Shown here: positions 9,761 to 17,677 of the stretch, one piece after another | How positions within the stretch are numbered: the stretch's first letter is position 1 | Layout of the letters: every line of letters begins with the position of its first letter | Assembly (NCBI GenBank): GCA_021802555.1 | Contig: JAJZRU010000027.1 | Span: 1 to 45,044 of the forward strand | Length of the DNA stretch: 45,044 nucleotides | Direction: 5' to 3' | Origin: Pseudomonadota bacterium | GTDB taxonomy: Bacteria > Pseudomonadota > Gammaproteobacteria > Burkholderiales > Thiobacillaceae | Made by a program: the position numbers and the translations under genes | Notes under the pieces: model-generated | Seen by the model: the letters and a program-made list of their open reading frames with translations, nothing else | Told to the model about the DNA's origin: nothing | Databases searched by the model: none

Positions 9761-9796
9761 ATCGATGGGAAAGTCGAGCATGAGTTTCCCATCGAT
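9761..9796. promoter_or_regulatory. Perfect 12-bp inverted repeat before the pyruvate dehydrogenase operon
   Basis: ATCGATGGGAAA (9761-9772) and TTTCCCATCGAT (9785-9796) are exact reverse complements with a 12-base spacer, 33 bases before the pdhA ATG. No T-run follows, so it is not a simple intrinsic terminator. An operator for a dimeric regulator or an mRNA leader hairpin are both possible. Confidence 0.55.
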
Positions 9797-9829
9797 GATT
9801 CAGCTCCATCCTCTTAACAAGGTTCGTCA

Positions 9830-10831
9830 ATGAAACTGGAAGACAAAAAGCGGGTGCTCAGGGAGATGGTGGTACACCGCCGCTTCGAGGAGCGCTGCTA
9901 CCAGGCCTACATCGAGCGCAAGATCGGCGGCTTTCTGCATCTTTATCCCGGCCAGGAGGCCTGCTGCAACGGTGTCCTGGAAGCGGCGCGGCCCGGTTAC
10001 GACTATGTCATCACCGGTTACCGCGATCATGTCCACGCCATCAAATGCGGCGCCGACCCCAAGGAGGTGATGGCCGAGCTGTACGGCAAGGAAACCGGCT
10101 CGTCCAAAGGGCGCGGGGGTTCCATGCACATCTTCGATGCCAAGCACCATTTCATGGGCGGCTACGCCCTGGTGGGGGGGCCCTTTCCTCTGGCCGCCGG
10201 CATCGCCAAGGCGATCCAGATCAAGGGCGGTGACGAAATCGCCATCTGTTTTTTAGGTGATGCCGCCAACAACCAGGGCACCTTCCACGAGACCCTCAAC
10301 ATGGCGGCGCTGTGGAATCTGCCCGTGCTGTTCGTGTGCGAGAACAACCTCTACGGCATAGGCACGGCCATCGAGCGCTCCACCGCCGTGGTGCACCAGC
10401 ATAAGAGGGTCTGCGGCTACGGCATCGAGGCGGCCGAATGCGATGGCCAGGACATCGAGAAGGTCTATGAAGCCGCCAAGGTGGCGGTGAACCACGTGCG
10501 CTCCGGCAAGGGGCCCTACTTCCTCGAACTCATGACCTACCGCTACCGCGGCCATTCCATGTCGGATTCCCGCGGCTATCGCACGCGCGAGGAAGAAGAG
10601 GAATGGAAGCAGCGCGATCCCATCTACATCCTGCGCGACCGCCTCATCGCCCAGAAGGCAATGACTATGGCGGATTACGAAGCACTGGAAAAGGAAATCG
10701 ACCACTACATCGAAAACGAAGTGGTGAAATTCGCCGAGGAGTCCCCCGAACCGCGCATCGAGGAGCTGGAAAAATATGTCCTGGCGGACCGCGAAACCCA
10801 ATTGCCCTGGCTCACCGGCCGCGCCGCATAA
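9830..10831 (+). CDS. pdhA: Pyruvate dehydrogenase E1 component, alpha subunit
   Basis: The 333-residue protein matches the alpha chain of heterotetrameric E1 (alpha2beta2). It has the TPP/Mg motif GDAANNQGTFHE (from Gly143; the usual motif is GDGAxNQG), SSKGRGGSMHIFD in the active site and the phosphorylation-loop-like YRYRGHSMSD. With the beta subunit it decarboxylates pyruvate and reductively acetylates the E2 lipoyl group. The heterotetrameric form differs from the single-chain AceE common in beta/gammaproteobacteria. An AAGG ribosome site precedes the ATG. It is first of three genes with pdhB and the E2-E3 fusion; acetoin dehydrogenase AcoA is the main alternative by similarity. Confidence 0.9.
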   Translation: MKLEDKKRVLREMVVHRRFEERCYQAYIERKIGGFLHLYPGQEACCNGVLEAARPGYDYVITGYRDHVHAIKCGADPKEVMAELYGKETGSSKGRGGSMHIFDAKHHFMGGYALVGGPFPLAAGIAKAIQIKGGDEIAICFLGDAANNQGTFHETLNMAALWNLPVLFVCENNLYGIGTAIERSTAVVHQHKRVCGYGIEAAECDGQDIEKVYEAAKVAVNHVRSGKGPYFLELMTYRYRGHSMSDSRGYRTREEEEEWKQRDPIYILRDRLIAQKAMTMADYEALEKEIDHYIENEVVKFAEESPEPRIEELEKYVLADRETQLPWLTGRAA

Positions 10832-10840
10832 GGAAAGAAC

Positions 10841-11824
10841 ATGGCAGAAATCATGTACTGGGAGGCCATCCGGCGCGCCCATGACGAAGAAATGGCCCGC
10901 GATCCCCTGGTGATCTGCATGGGCGAAGACATCGGCGTGGCCGGCGGCACCTACAAGGCCACCAAGGGCCTGTACGAGAAATACGGCCCCTTGCGCGTGA
11001 TCGACACGCCCATCTCCGAGAACAGCTACACCGGCCTGGGCATCGGCGCCTCCTTTCTGGGCCTGCGCCCGATCATCGAACTCATGAGCGTGAACTTCAC
11101 CTGGCTGGCCATGGACCAGATGTTCAACTCCGCCGCCAAGGTGCGCTACATGTCCGGTGGCCAGCTCTCCGCCCCTGTGGTGTTCCGCTCCCCCGGCGGC
11201 ACGGCGCACCAGCTCGGCGCCCAGCACTCGGCACGCATGGAAAAGGTTTTCATGGGCATCGCCGGCCTGCGCGTGGTCACGCCCTCCAACCCCAGGCAGG
11301 CCTACGGCCTCCTGAAATCCGCCGTGCGCTGCGACGATCCGGTGTTCATCAACGAACACGAACTCATGTACAACATGAAGGGCGAGGTGCCGGACAGCGA
11401 ATATTTCCATCCGCTGGAAGGCTCGGAGATCAGCCGCTCGGGCACGGATGTCACCCTCTTCGGCTACAACATTTCGGTGCACTGGAACCTGAAGGCCGCG
11501 GAAATCCTGGACAAGCAATACGGTATTTCCGCCGAGGTGGTGGATTTGTATTCGCTGTCGCCGCTGGACCGCGCCGGCATCCGCAAATCGATCGCCAAAA
11601 CCCACCGCGCGGTGGTGGTCGGCGAGGACGAGGCTCCGGTCTCCGTGGGCTCGGAAGTCATCGCCCTCATTAACGAAGAATGCTTCTTCGAGCTCGACGC
11701 GGCGCCGATGCGCGTCAACTCCGCCCACGTCCCGCAGCCTTACAACCATACCCTGGAGAAGGCCTCGATTCCCGATCACGAGGACGTAGTCAACGCCGTA
11801 TTGAAGATGTTCGGCAAGGCGTAA
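10841..11824 (+). CDS. pdhB: Pyruvate dehydrogenase E1 component, beta subunit
   Basis: This 327-residue protein is the E1 beta chain. It has an N-terminal pyrimidine-binding half (MGEDIGVAGGTYKATKGL, DTPISENSYTGLGIGAS) and a C-terminal transketolase-type half (AEVVDLYSLSPLDRAGIRKS and onward). The conserved Glu of GEDIG contributes to TPP activation. An AGGAAAG ribosome site stands 4 bases before the ATG, and only 9 bases separate it from pdhA. The two subunits should be co-translated and assemble as alpha2beta2. A long hairpin element lies between this gene and the E2-E3 fusion. Confidence 0.93.
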   Translation: MAEIMYWEAIRRAHDEEMARDPLVICMGEDIGVAGGTYKATKGLYEKYGPLRVIDTPISENSYTGLGIGASFLGLRPIIELMSVNFTWLAMDQMFNSAAKVRYMSGGQLSAPVVFRSPGGTAHQLGAQHSARMEKVFMGIAGLRVVTPSNPRQAYGLLKSAVRCDDPVFINEHELMYNMKGEVPDSEYFHPLEGSEISRSGTDVTLFGYNISVHWNLKAAEILDKQYGISAEVVDLYSLSPLDRAGIRKSIAKTHRAVVVGEDEAPVSVGSEVIALINEECFFELDAAPMRVNSAHVPQPYNHTLEKASIPDHEDVVNAVLKMFGKA

Positions 11825-11830
11825 AACCTT

Positions 11831-11903
11831 TTTTATCCGCGAAGGGCGCGAAGAGGATCTTGGGGAAAAACTTCGCGGACGTTCGCGCCCTGTGCGGATA
11901 AAA
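11831..11903. repeat. Long palindromic element between pdhB and the E2-E3 gene
   Basis: TTTTATCCGC (11831-11840) pairs with GCGGATAAAA (11894-11903), and GGGCGCGAA (11844-11852) pairs with TTCGCGCCC (11882-11890). The three bases between the arms give one G-U pair, one mismatch and one A-U pair, so the stem is about 22 bp with a 29-base loop. It fills almost the whole 96-base gap within the operon. It may be a dispersed palindromic repeat that also tunes mRNA processing between E1 and E2-E3. Confidence 0.65.
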
Positions 11904-11920
11904 GTTTTTCAGGAATAAAC

Positions 11921-14908
11921 ATGTCCCAACACTACGCCATCACGATGCCACAGCTCTCGGACACCATGACCGAGGGCGTCGTCGTCACATGGGAGAAAAA
12001 ACCCGGCGACCGCGTCGAGCGCGGCGACATCGTTGCCACGGTGGAGACCGACAAGGCCATCATGGACGTGGAAGTGTTCAAGGCCGGCTATCTTGCCGGG
12101 CCGCTCGCCGACGTGGGCGCCACCATCGCCGTGGGCGCCGCGCTGGGCTATATCAGCGACACGCCGGGAGATCTGGCCATTACGGCCGGCGAGCAGGTGC
12201 AGGAACAGGCGCAGACCGAAATGATTCCGCACCACGCCGGCACGCCCATCGTCATGCCCCAGCTTTCGGACACCATGACCGAAGGCGTCATGGTCACCTG
12301 GGAAAAGCAGCCGGGAGACCGGATCAAGCGCGGCGACATCGTCGCCACCGTGGAAACCGACAAGGCCATCATGGACGTGGAAGTCTTCCAGGAAGGCTTT
12401 CTCTCCGGCCCGCTGGCCGACGTGGGCAGCACGGTGCAGGTGGGCCATCCTCTGGCCTTCGTCGTCAGCGATGCCGGCAAGGTCAATGCCACCGGCGTGA
12501 CGATAGGCAGCGACCATCGGGTCAAGGAAACCCACCCCCTCAAACCGAGCACAGGGGAACCGAAAGCCGCCCCCAAAGCGCCGCCGGGCAGATCCACGGT
12601 GCCCATGACGGCGCCGGCCGCAACCAGCGTGCAGGTCGCGCCCGCGCCGCGGCCCCAGGGCCGCCGCGCCAGCCCTTACGCGCGCAAGCTGGCGGCCCAG
12701 GGCGGCATCGATCTCGCCAAGCTGGCGGGCAGCGGCCCCGAAGGCGTGATCATCGCCGCCGACGTCGCGCGCGCCCGCCCCAGCATGGCGGAAGTGGCCC
12801 GCTCCCTGCCCCAGGTCGACGTGCCCGGCCAGGGGCGCGCCATGACTTCCATGGAGAAAACGGTTGCGCACGCCATGACCGCATCGCTCACCCTGCCCAC
12901 CTTCAATGTGACGATGAACATCGACACGGGCAAGCTCACCGCCGCCGCCAAGGCGCGCAAGGTGTCCGTGACGGTGGCCGTCGCCAAGGCCTGCTCGGTG
13001 GCCATGCGCGGCTTCCCGCGCATGAACTGGGCCTATCAGCCGGTGGACAAGCTGGTCGAGCGCGCCAGCCATGACTTCGGCATCGCCGTGAAAAGCGACG
13101 ACGGCGGCCTGGTGGTGCCCATCCTGCACGGCATCGAAGCCAAGGGGCTGGAGGACATGCAGGCCGCCTGGAGCGATCTCATGCCGCGCGCCCGTGTGCG
13201 CAAGCTGGCGCCCAGCGAATTCAGCAACCCCACTTTCACCATTTCCAACATGGGGATGTTCGGGGTGACGCATTTCACCGCCATCCCGACGCCCGGCATC
13301 GCCGCCATTCTGGCCATTGCCGCCAACGGCCCGCAGGGTACTCCCTTCACCATCACGGGCGACCACCGCGTGGTAAACGGCGCCGACGTAGCCGCCTATC
13401 TGGCCCGCTTGAAGGAAGTCATCGAGGCGCCGGAAGCCTGGCTGGAAGCCGGCGCTGCGGTCCCGGCACAGCCAATACCCGCAGGCGAGTGGGACTACCC
13501 GGTAGTAGTCATCGGCGGCGGCCCCGGCGGCGAGGACTGCGCGCGCGACCTGGCCGACCACGGCGTCAAGGTCGCCATGGTGCACAACGAGCCCTTCCCC
13601 GGCGGCGAATGCCTGTGGCGCGGCTGCATCCCCTCCAAGGCCTGGCGCGCGGCGGCGGACCGCATCCGCGATCGCGCCCACGACAGCGAAATCGGCATCG
13701 GCGGCACCCAGGCCCCGACCCTGAACTGGGCGCAGGCGGAAAAGCATCGCCGTTGGGTACTGCAGACGCGCGGCGAAATGGCGCTGAAGACCGACAAGGG
13801 CATGAAGATCAACGTCATCGAAGGCTTTGGCGAATTCGCCGACGCCCATACCCTGAAGGTCACGCCGCCCGAAGGCGAACCCTACACCCTGAGCTTCGGC
13901 GCCGCCGTCATCGCCACGGGCGCGCCGGCCTTCGTGCCGCCCATCCCTGGCGCTAGGGAAGGCCTGGCGGCTGGCGGCGTGGTCACTTCGGACACCCTCT
14001 GGAACCTGGCGGCGCCGCCGAAAAAAATCGGCATCATCGGCGCCGGCGTCATCGGCGTGGAGATGGCCCAGATCTGGCGCGACTTCGGCGCCGAAATCCT
14101 CATGTTGGAAGCCAAGGACCGGCCCCTGGCGGAAATCGAGGAAGAGATCGCCAAGACGCTCACTGCCAAGCTGCAGAGCGAGATTTCCCTGCTCACCAGT
14201 GCCAAGATCAACGAGATTTCCGGCACCCCCGGCGCCATGAAAATTGCCTACACGGACAGCCAGGGCCAGAACCACACTTACCACTGTGACATTGTGCTCA
14301 TGGCCACCGGCAAACGCCCGGACACCGCCAAACTGCAACTGGACAAAGCCGGCCTCGCGCTGGACGGCGCGGCCATCCGCGTGAACAGCCGCTGCCAGAC
14401 CAGCCAGTCGCACATCTATGCGGTGGGGGACGTCATCGGCGGCTACATGCTGGCCCACACCGCGGCCACTCAGGGCCGGGTGGCCGCCGACAACCTGCTG
14501 GGCCATGGTGCCGAATACAACCAGGACGTGGACTGCGGCGTGACCTTCTCGCGGCCCCAGGCCGGCTTCGTCGGCTTGTCCGTGGCGCAGGCCAAGGCCA
14601 AGGGCATCGATGCGGTGGAAGTGAAGATTCCCATGAGCATAGACGCCAAGGCCATGATCACCAGCGAGACCGAAGGCCTCGTCAAACTGGTGGCCGACAA
14701 GGCCACGCAGAGGATCATCGGCGTGCACCTGCTGGCCGACCACGTGGACACCCTCATCGGCGCCGGCGTGCTGATGGTCTCCGGCGGCATGACGCTCAAG
14801 CAGGTGGCGGCCGCCATCTTCCCGCACCCGACGCAAACCGAACTCTTTGGCGAACTGGCGCGCCGGCTGCTGGCGCGCCTGCGGCGCACGGCCAAGACAC
14901 CCGCCTGA
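11921..14908 (+). CDS. Fused pyruvate dehydrogenase E2–E3 (dihydrolipoyl acetyltransferase–dihydrolipoamide dehydrogenase)
   Basis: One 995-residue reading frame carries two complex subunits. Lipoyl domain 1 spans about 4-80 (Lys45 in ETDKAIMDVE) and lipoyl domain 2 about 109-184 (Lys148). The peripheral subunit-binding domain is about 249-284 (ASPYARKLAAQGGIDL). The acetyltransferase domain is about 305-505, with DHRVVNG where the family has DHRVVDG: His482 is present and the usual Asp is Asn486. From about 526 it is a full flavin disulfide reductase, with FAD site VVVIGGGPGG, redox Cys564 and Cys569 in GGECLWRGCIPSK, NAD site GIIGAGVIG (704-712) and the catalytic pair His969/Glu974 in HPTQTE. 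It should acetylate CoA and reoxidise its own lipoamide. It is third in the pdh operon. Confidence 0.95.
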   Translation: MSQHYAITMPQLSDTMTEGVVVTWEKKPGDRVERGDIVATVETDKAIMDVEVFKAGYLAGPLADVGATIAVGAALGYISDTPGDLAITAGEQVQEQAQTEMIPHHAGTPIVMPQLSDTMTEGVMVTWEKQPGDRIKRGDIVATVETDKAIMDVEVFQEGFLSGPLADVGSTVQVGHPLAFVVSDAGKVNATGVTIGSDHRVKETHPLKPSTGEPKAAPKAPPGRSTVPMTAPAATSVQVAPAPRPQGRRASPYARKLAAQGGIDLAKLAGSGPEGVIIAADVARARPSMAEVARSLPQVDVPGQGRAMTSMEKTVAHAMTASLTLPTFNVTMNIDTGKLTAAAKARKVSVTVAVAKACSVAMRGFPRMNWAYQPVDKLVERASHDFGIAVKSDDGGLVVPILHGIEAKGLEDMQAAWSDLMPRARVRKLAPSEFSNPTFTISNMGMFGVTHFTAIPTPGIAAILAIAANGPQGTPFTITGDHRVVNGADVAAYLARLKEVIEAPEAWLEAGAAVPAQPIPAGEWDYPVVVIGGGPGGEDCARDLADHGVKVAMVHNEPFPGGECLWRGCIPSKAWRAAADRIRDRAHDSEIGIGGTQAPTLNWAQAEKHRRWVLQTRGEMALKTDKGMKINVIEGFGEFADAHTLKVTPPEGEPYTLSFGAAVIATGAPAFVPPIPGAREGLAAGGVVTSDTLWNLAAPPKKIGIIGAGVIGVEMAQIWRDFGAEILMLEAKDRPLAEIEEEIAKTLTAKLQSEISLLTSAKINEISGTPGAMKIAYTDSQGQNHTYHCDIVLMATGKRPDTAKLQLDKAGLALDGAAIRVNSRCQTSQSHIYAVGDVIGGYMLAHTAATQGRVAADNLLGHGAEYNQDVDCGVTFSRPQAGFVGLSVAQAKAKGIDAVEVKIPMSIDAKAMITSETEGLVKLVADKATQRIIGVHLLADHVDTLIGAGVLMVSGGMTLKQVAAAIFPHPTQTELFGELARRLLARLRRTAKTPA

Positions 14909-14912
14909 GGCG

Positions 14913-14942
14913 GCCGGCCCGGTAGGCAAATACCAGGCCGGC
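14913..14942. terminator. Strong hairpin after the E2-E3 gene
   Basis: GCCGGCC-c-GGTA, a 6-base loop GGCAAA, then TACC-a-GGCCGGC make an 11-bp stem with one C/A mismatch, starting 4 bases after the stop codon. No T-tract follows, so it is either a weak or Rho-assisted terminator or a 3' stabilising hairpin for the pdh transcript. Confidence 0.45.
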
Positions 14943-14960
14943 GCGCGCAAGCAGCGGTGC

Positions 14961-14984
14961 CATAATTAATATGGATTAATTATG
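14961..14984. promoter_or_regulatory. A+T-rich 10-bp palindrome before the metallohydrolase gene
   Basis: CATAATTAAT (14961-14970), spacer ATGG, ATTAATTATG (14975-14984): the arms are exact reverse complements in an otherwise G+C-rich region. It ends 9 bases before the chosen start at 14994 and contains the alternative upstream ATG. It could be an operator or a hairpin controlling translation. Confidence 0.5.
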
Positions 14985-14993
14985 GAAGCCGCC

Positions 14994-16100
14994 ATGCCCC
15001 TCAAGCACCCCCTTGCCCTGCTCGGCCTCTTGGCCGTGAACGCCGCCAGCGCAGCAACCCTGCTGCCCATCCAAGTGCCCGCCCTGGAAGGCGCCGGAGG
15101 CGAGCAGCAGTTCGGCACCGACGCGACCCATCCCTACCGGCCCAAGGAAGCGGTCGACAGCCCGCGCGCCCCGGTCTTCGCGGTCGACGCGCAAGATCCC
15201 GACAGCAAGCCGCTGCCCTATTACCGCATCGCGCCGGACACGTATTTCTTTTTCGGCAACATCGCCGAGGTCGACGGCACCAACCGCGGCTTCAACGGCA
15301 ATGCCGGCTTCATAGTGACGCGCAACGGCGTGCTGGTGGTCGATGCCTTGGGCACGCCCTATCTGGGCCGGCGCATGCTCGCCGCCATCCGTGAGGTGAC
15401 CGATCAGCCGGTCAAGGTTCTCGTCATCACCCATGCCCACCCGGATCACTACTACGGCGCTTCGGCCTTCGCCGAGCTGCCCGGCGTGAAAGTCATCAGC
15501 CAGGCGGGCACGGTGGACTACGTGCGCTCCTCCACCATCCAGCACTCGGTCGCCTACCGCAAGGCCTTCCTGCCCGCCGAGATGAAGGACTTCAAGGCCG
15601 TGGTGCCCGACACCCTGCTGGGCGGCGCGCATGCCAAAGAACTCACCTTGCGGCTCGGCGGCAAGACCTTCCGCGTCTATGACAGCGGCCGGCATCATTC
15701 CCATGGCGACCTAGTGATGTATCAGCAGCCCGGCAACATCCTTTGGGTGTCCGACCTCGCCTTCAACGGCCGCGTGACCTTCATCGGCGACGGCCATCTG
15801 CGCGAAATCACCGCGCGCCAGGACTGGCTGCTGAAAACCTTCCCCCATGCCCGCCTCATGGTGCCAGGGCACGGCGCCCCGCAGACGCCGCCCTTTCCCA
15901 TGGTGGCGCAGACGCGCCGCTATGTGGAACAATTGACGGCCAAGATCGGCGCCTCCCTGCGTCAGGGTGTATCCCTGCAGGACGCGGTCGATCGTGCCGA
16001 CCTGCCGGAGTTCGCCAACGTGCCGCTCTATCGACTGAACCATCGCAACAACGCCAACTACGTCTATCGCGTGTTGGAAGAGGAGCAGTTCTCGCCATGA
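14994..16100 (+). CDS. Exported metallo-beta-lactamase-fold hydrolase
   Basis: The 368-residue protein has an N-terminal signal peptide (MPLKHPLALLGLLAVNAASA) and should act in the periplasm. The MBL zinc motif THAHPDH is at about 145-151, followed by SGRHHSHGD and PGHGAP, which supply the remaining ligands, so a binuclear metal site looks complete. It resembles MBL hydrolases found beside quinoprotein and methanol-oxidation genes, but no such genes are here and the substrate is unknown. The start at 14994 has a GGAAG ribosome site and gives a proper signal peptide; an ATG at 14982 lies inside a palindrome. Its TGA overlaps the next ATG (ATGA). Confidence 0.85.
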   Translation: MPLKHPLALLGLLAVNAASAATLLPIQVPALEGAGGEQQFGTDATHPYRPKEAVDSPRAPVFAVDAQDPDSKPLPYYRIAPDTYFFFGNIAEVDGTNRGFNGNAGFIVTRNGVLVVDALGTPYLGRRMLAAIREVTDQPVKVLVITHAHPDHYYGASAFAELPGVKVISQAGTVDYVRSSTIQHSVAYRKAFLPAEMKDFKAVVPDTLLGGAHAKELTLRLGGKTFRVYDSGRHHSHGDLVMYQQPGNILWVSDLAFNGRVTFIGDGHLREITARQDWLLKTFPHARLMVPGHGAPQTPPFPMVAQTRRYVEQLTAKIGASLRQGVSLQDAVDRADLPEFANVPLYRLNHRNNANYVYRVLEEEQFSP

Positions 16101-16732
16101 GCGCGCAGGCGGCGATCCGCGAGGACCTGGTGATGCAGGCGCTCATGGGCCTGCATCGGGCTTGGCCGCTGGAGCGCCGCATTCAACGTGAGGCCTGCGA
16201 TGCCACGCGGGAAACCTATCTGGCGGTGCTGACCCGCTGGGTGCAGACGGCCGACGGCCCGCAGCCCGTCGGCTTCGACGAGGAAGGGCTGGACGAATTG
16301 GCCGCCCTGGACGCCGTCTACCTGACCGCCGACCGCCTGGCCTGCCCGCCCTTCTGCCCGGCGCGCACCGACATCGCGCTGCATTTCCCCCAGGCCACGC
16401 TGTATGCCGCTTCGGCCCTGGATACGCTGGCTTTGCCTCGCCTGCTGGACGCCCCCGCCCGGGTGGAGACGCGCTGCCCGCTCAGCGACGAAGTGCTGAG
16501 CTTCACCGTGACGCGGGACGGCAGCCTGGCCGAAGAAGATCTGGGGGCCGCATCGCTGGCCATGCGCAAAATCGCCGCCGAGGTGCGCCGCTACCCTCTG
16601 GATCTGGCGCCCGGCATCCGCTTCGTCCATCCTGCCGCGGCCGCGGGCATGAACCAGGCGCTGACCTTGCTGGAAGGTGCGGCGGTCGCCCACGCGTTCT
16701 ATGCCTTCCAGCGCAAACTGCTTGCCGGGTAG
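16097..16732 (+). CDS. MerB-like (alkylmercury lyase-related) protein lacking the catalytic cysteines
   Basis: The 211-residue protein begins at an ATG overlapping the stop of the upstream hydrolase gene, so the two are translationally coupled. Its middle, YAASALDTLALPRLLDAPAR followed by VETRCPLSDEVLSFTV, matches the core of organomercurial lyase MerB (YAWCALDT...RCPVTGEPI...). At the position of MerB Cys96 it has Ser106; the catalytic Asp is kept as Asp109 and a structural Cys as Cys127. The region of the second catalytic cysteine (Cys159 in MerB) has no cysteine. It is probably a MerB-fold protein with another role, such as metal or ligand binding. Homology was judged by eye. Confidence 0.6.
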   Translation: MSAQAAIREDLVMQALMGLHRAWPLERRIQREACDATRETYLAVLTRWVQTADGPQPVGFDEEGLDELAALDAVYLTADRLACPPFCPARTDIALHFPQATLYAASALDTLALPRLLDAPARVETRCPLSDEVLSFTVTRDGSLAEEDLGAASLAMRKIAAEVRRYPLDLAPGIRFVHPAAAAGMNQALTLLEGAAVAHAFYAFQRKLLAG

Positions 16733-16738
16733 CGCGCC

Positions 16739-17662
16739 CTGAAAAATCCCGCACCGCCCCCCGAGGCACCCGCACCGCAGGATGGCCAAGATCTCGCCGC
16801 CGTCATCGAGGCGGCCCAGTTCGCGCATCAGCGCTGGGCCGACGACCTGGTGGCCAATCTGCTCGCCGGGCGTATGGATCAGGTCGACGCCCTGGCGGCC
16901 GACGCGCATCATCTCTGCGCTTTCGGCCAGTGGTATTACAAGGCGGCCCATCCGCCGCAGATCCTGCGGCAAAGCCTGTTCGCAACCCTGGAGAGCCAGC
17001 ATCGGTACATGCACGACGCGGCGCGCGCCTTGCTGCAGACCCCGCCGGGCGACAGCCGCGCGCAAGCCTATTTGCAGTTCGCCGAAGCCTCGCGCCGCCT
17101 CATCCTCAGTCTGCGCCAACTGATCCGCGCGCTGCTGGTGGATCATTTCAGCACCGATCCCCTGACCGGCATCGCCAACCGCCAGCAAATGCAGACGCAG
17201 CTGCAAAAGGCGATTTTCCACGCGCTCGAAGAAGGCCACCCCGCCTGCCTGGCGCTGACGGACATCGACCACTTCAAGCGCGTCAACGACGATCACGGCC
17301 ACGAGACCGGCGACGCCGTGCTGCGCACTTTCGCCGCCCTGCTGCAAAAAAGCCTGCGCGAGAATGATCGCGTATACCGCTACGGCGGCGAGGAATTCCT
17401 GATCTTCCTCGACCATCTCGACATCAGCCGGGCGGAAGCCGTGCTGGAGCGCATGCGCGCGCAGATCGCCGAGGCGCCCATCACCCCGTCCGACCGCATG
17501 GCCTCCTTGACCATCACCGCCTCCTTCGGCGTCGCCCAAGTAGTGGAGGGCGAGCCCCTGCGCGCCCTCATACGGCGCGCCGACGAAGCCCTCTACGAAG
17601 CCAAGAAAGCCGGCCGCAACCGCGTCCGGGTATGGGGCGATCCGCCCGAACCGCAGCCGTAG
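16739..17662 (+). CDS. CZB-GGDEF diguanylate cyclase (DgcZ-like), probable CTG start
   Basis: The protein has an N-terminal chemoreceptor zinc-binding (CZB) domain and a C-terminal GGDEF domain with active-site GGEEF near residue 215 and a product-inhibition site (RxxD, REND) five residues before it. Counted from a CTG at 16739, the zinc ligands are His30, Cys60, His88 and His92, with almost the spacing of DgcZ (His22, Cys52, His79, His83). The first His lies upstream of the earliest conventional start, GTG at 16850, so translation must begin earlier. No in-frame ATG, GTG or TTG exists back to the TAG of the previous gene at 16730. GGGTAG upstream of the CTG could act as a ribosome site. It should make cyclic di-GMP under zinc control. 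Confidence 0.8.
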   Translation: MKNPAPPPEAPAPQDGQDLAAVIEAAQFAHQRWADDLVANLLAGRMDQVDALAADAHHLCAFGQWYYKAAHPPQILRQSLFATLESQHRYMHDAARALLQTPPGDSRAQAYLQFAEASRRLILSLRQLIRALLVDHFSTDPLTGIANRQQMQTQLQKAIFHALEEGHPACLALTDIDHFKRVNDDHGHETGDAVLRTFAALLQKSLRENDRVYRYGGEEFLIFLDHLDISRAEAVLERMRAQIAEAPITPSDRMASLTITASFGVAQVVEGEPLRALIRRADEALYEAKKAGRNRVRVWGDPPEPQP

Positions 17663-17677
17663 CCGCGCAGACCGGTT

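Noticed and set aside
11909-14950. Very long open frame (about 1000 codons) on the minus strand opposite the E2-E3 gene
   Set aside because: It mirrors the G+C-rich codon pattern of the real gene, has no recognisable domain and no ribosome site, while the plus strand encodes complete known domains.
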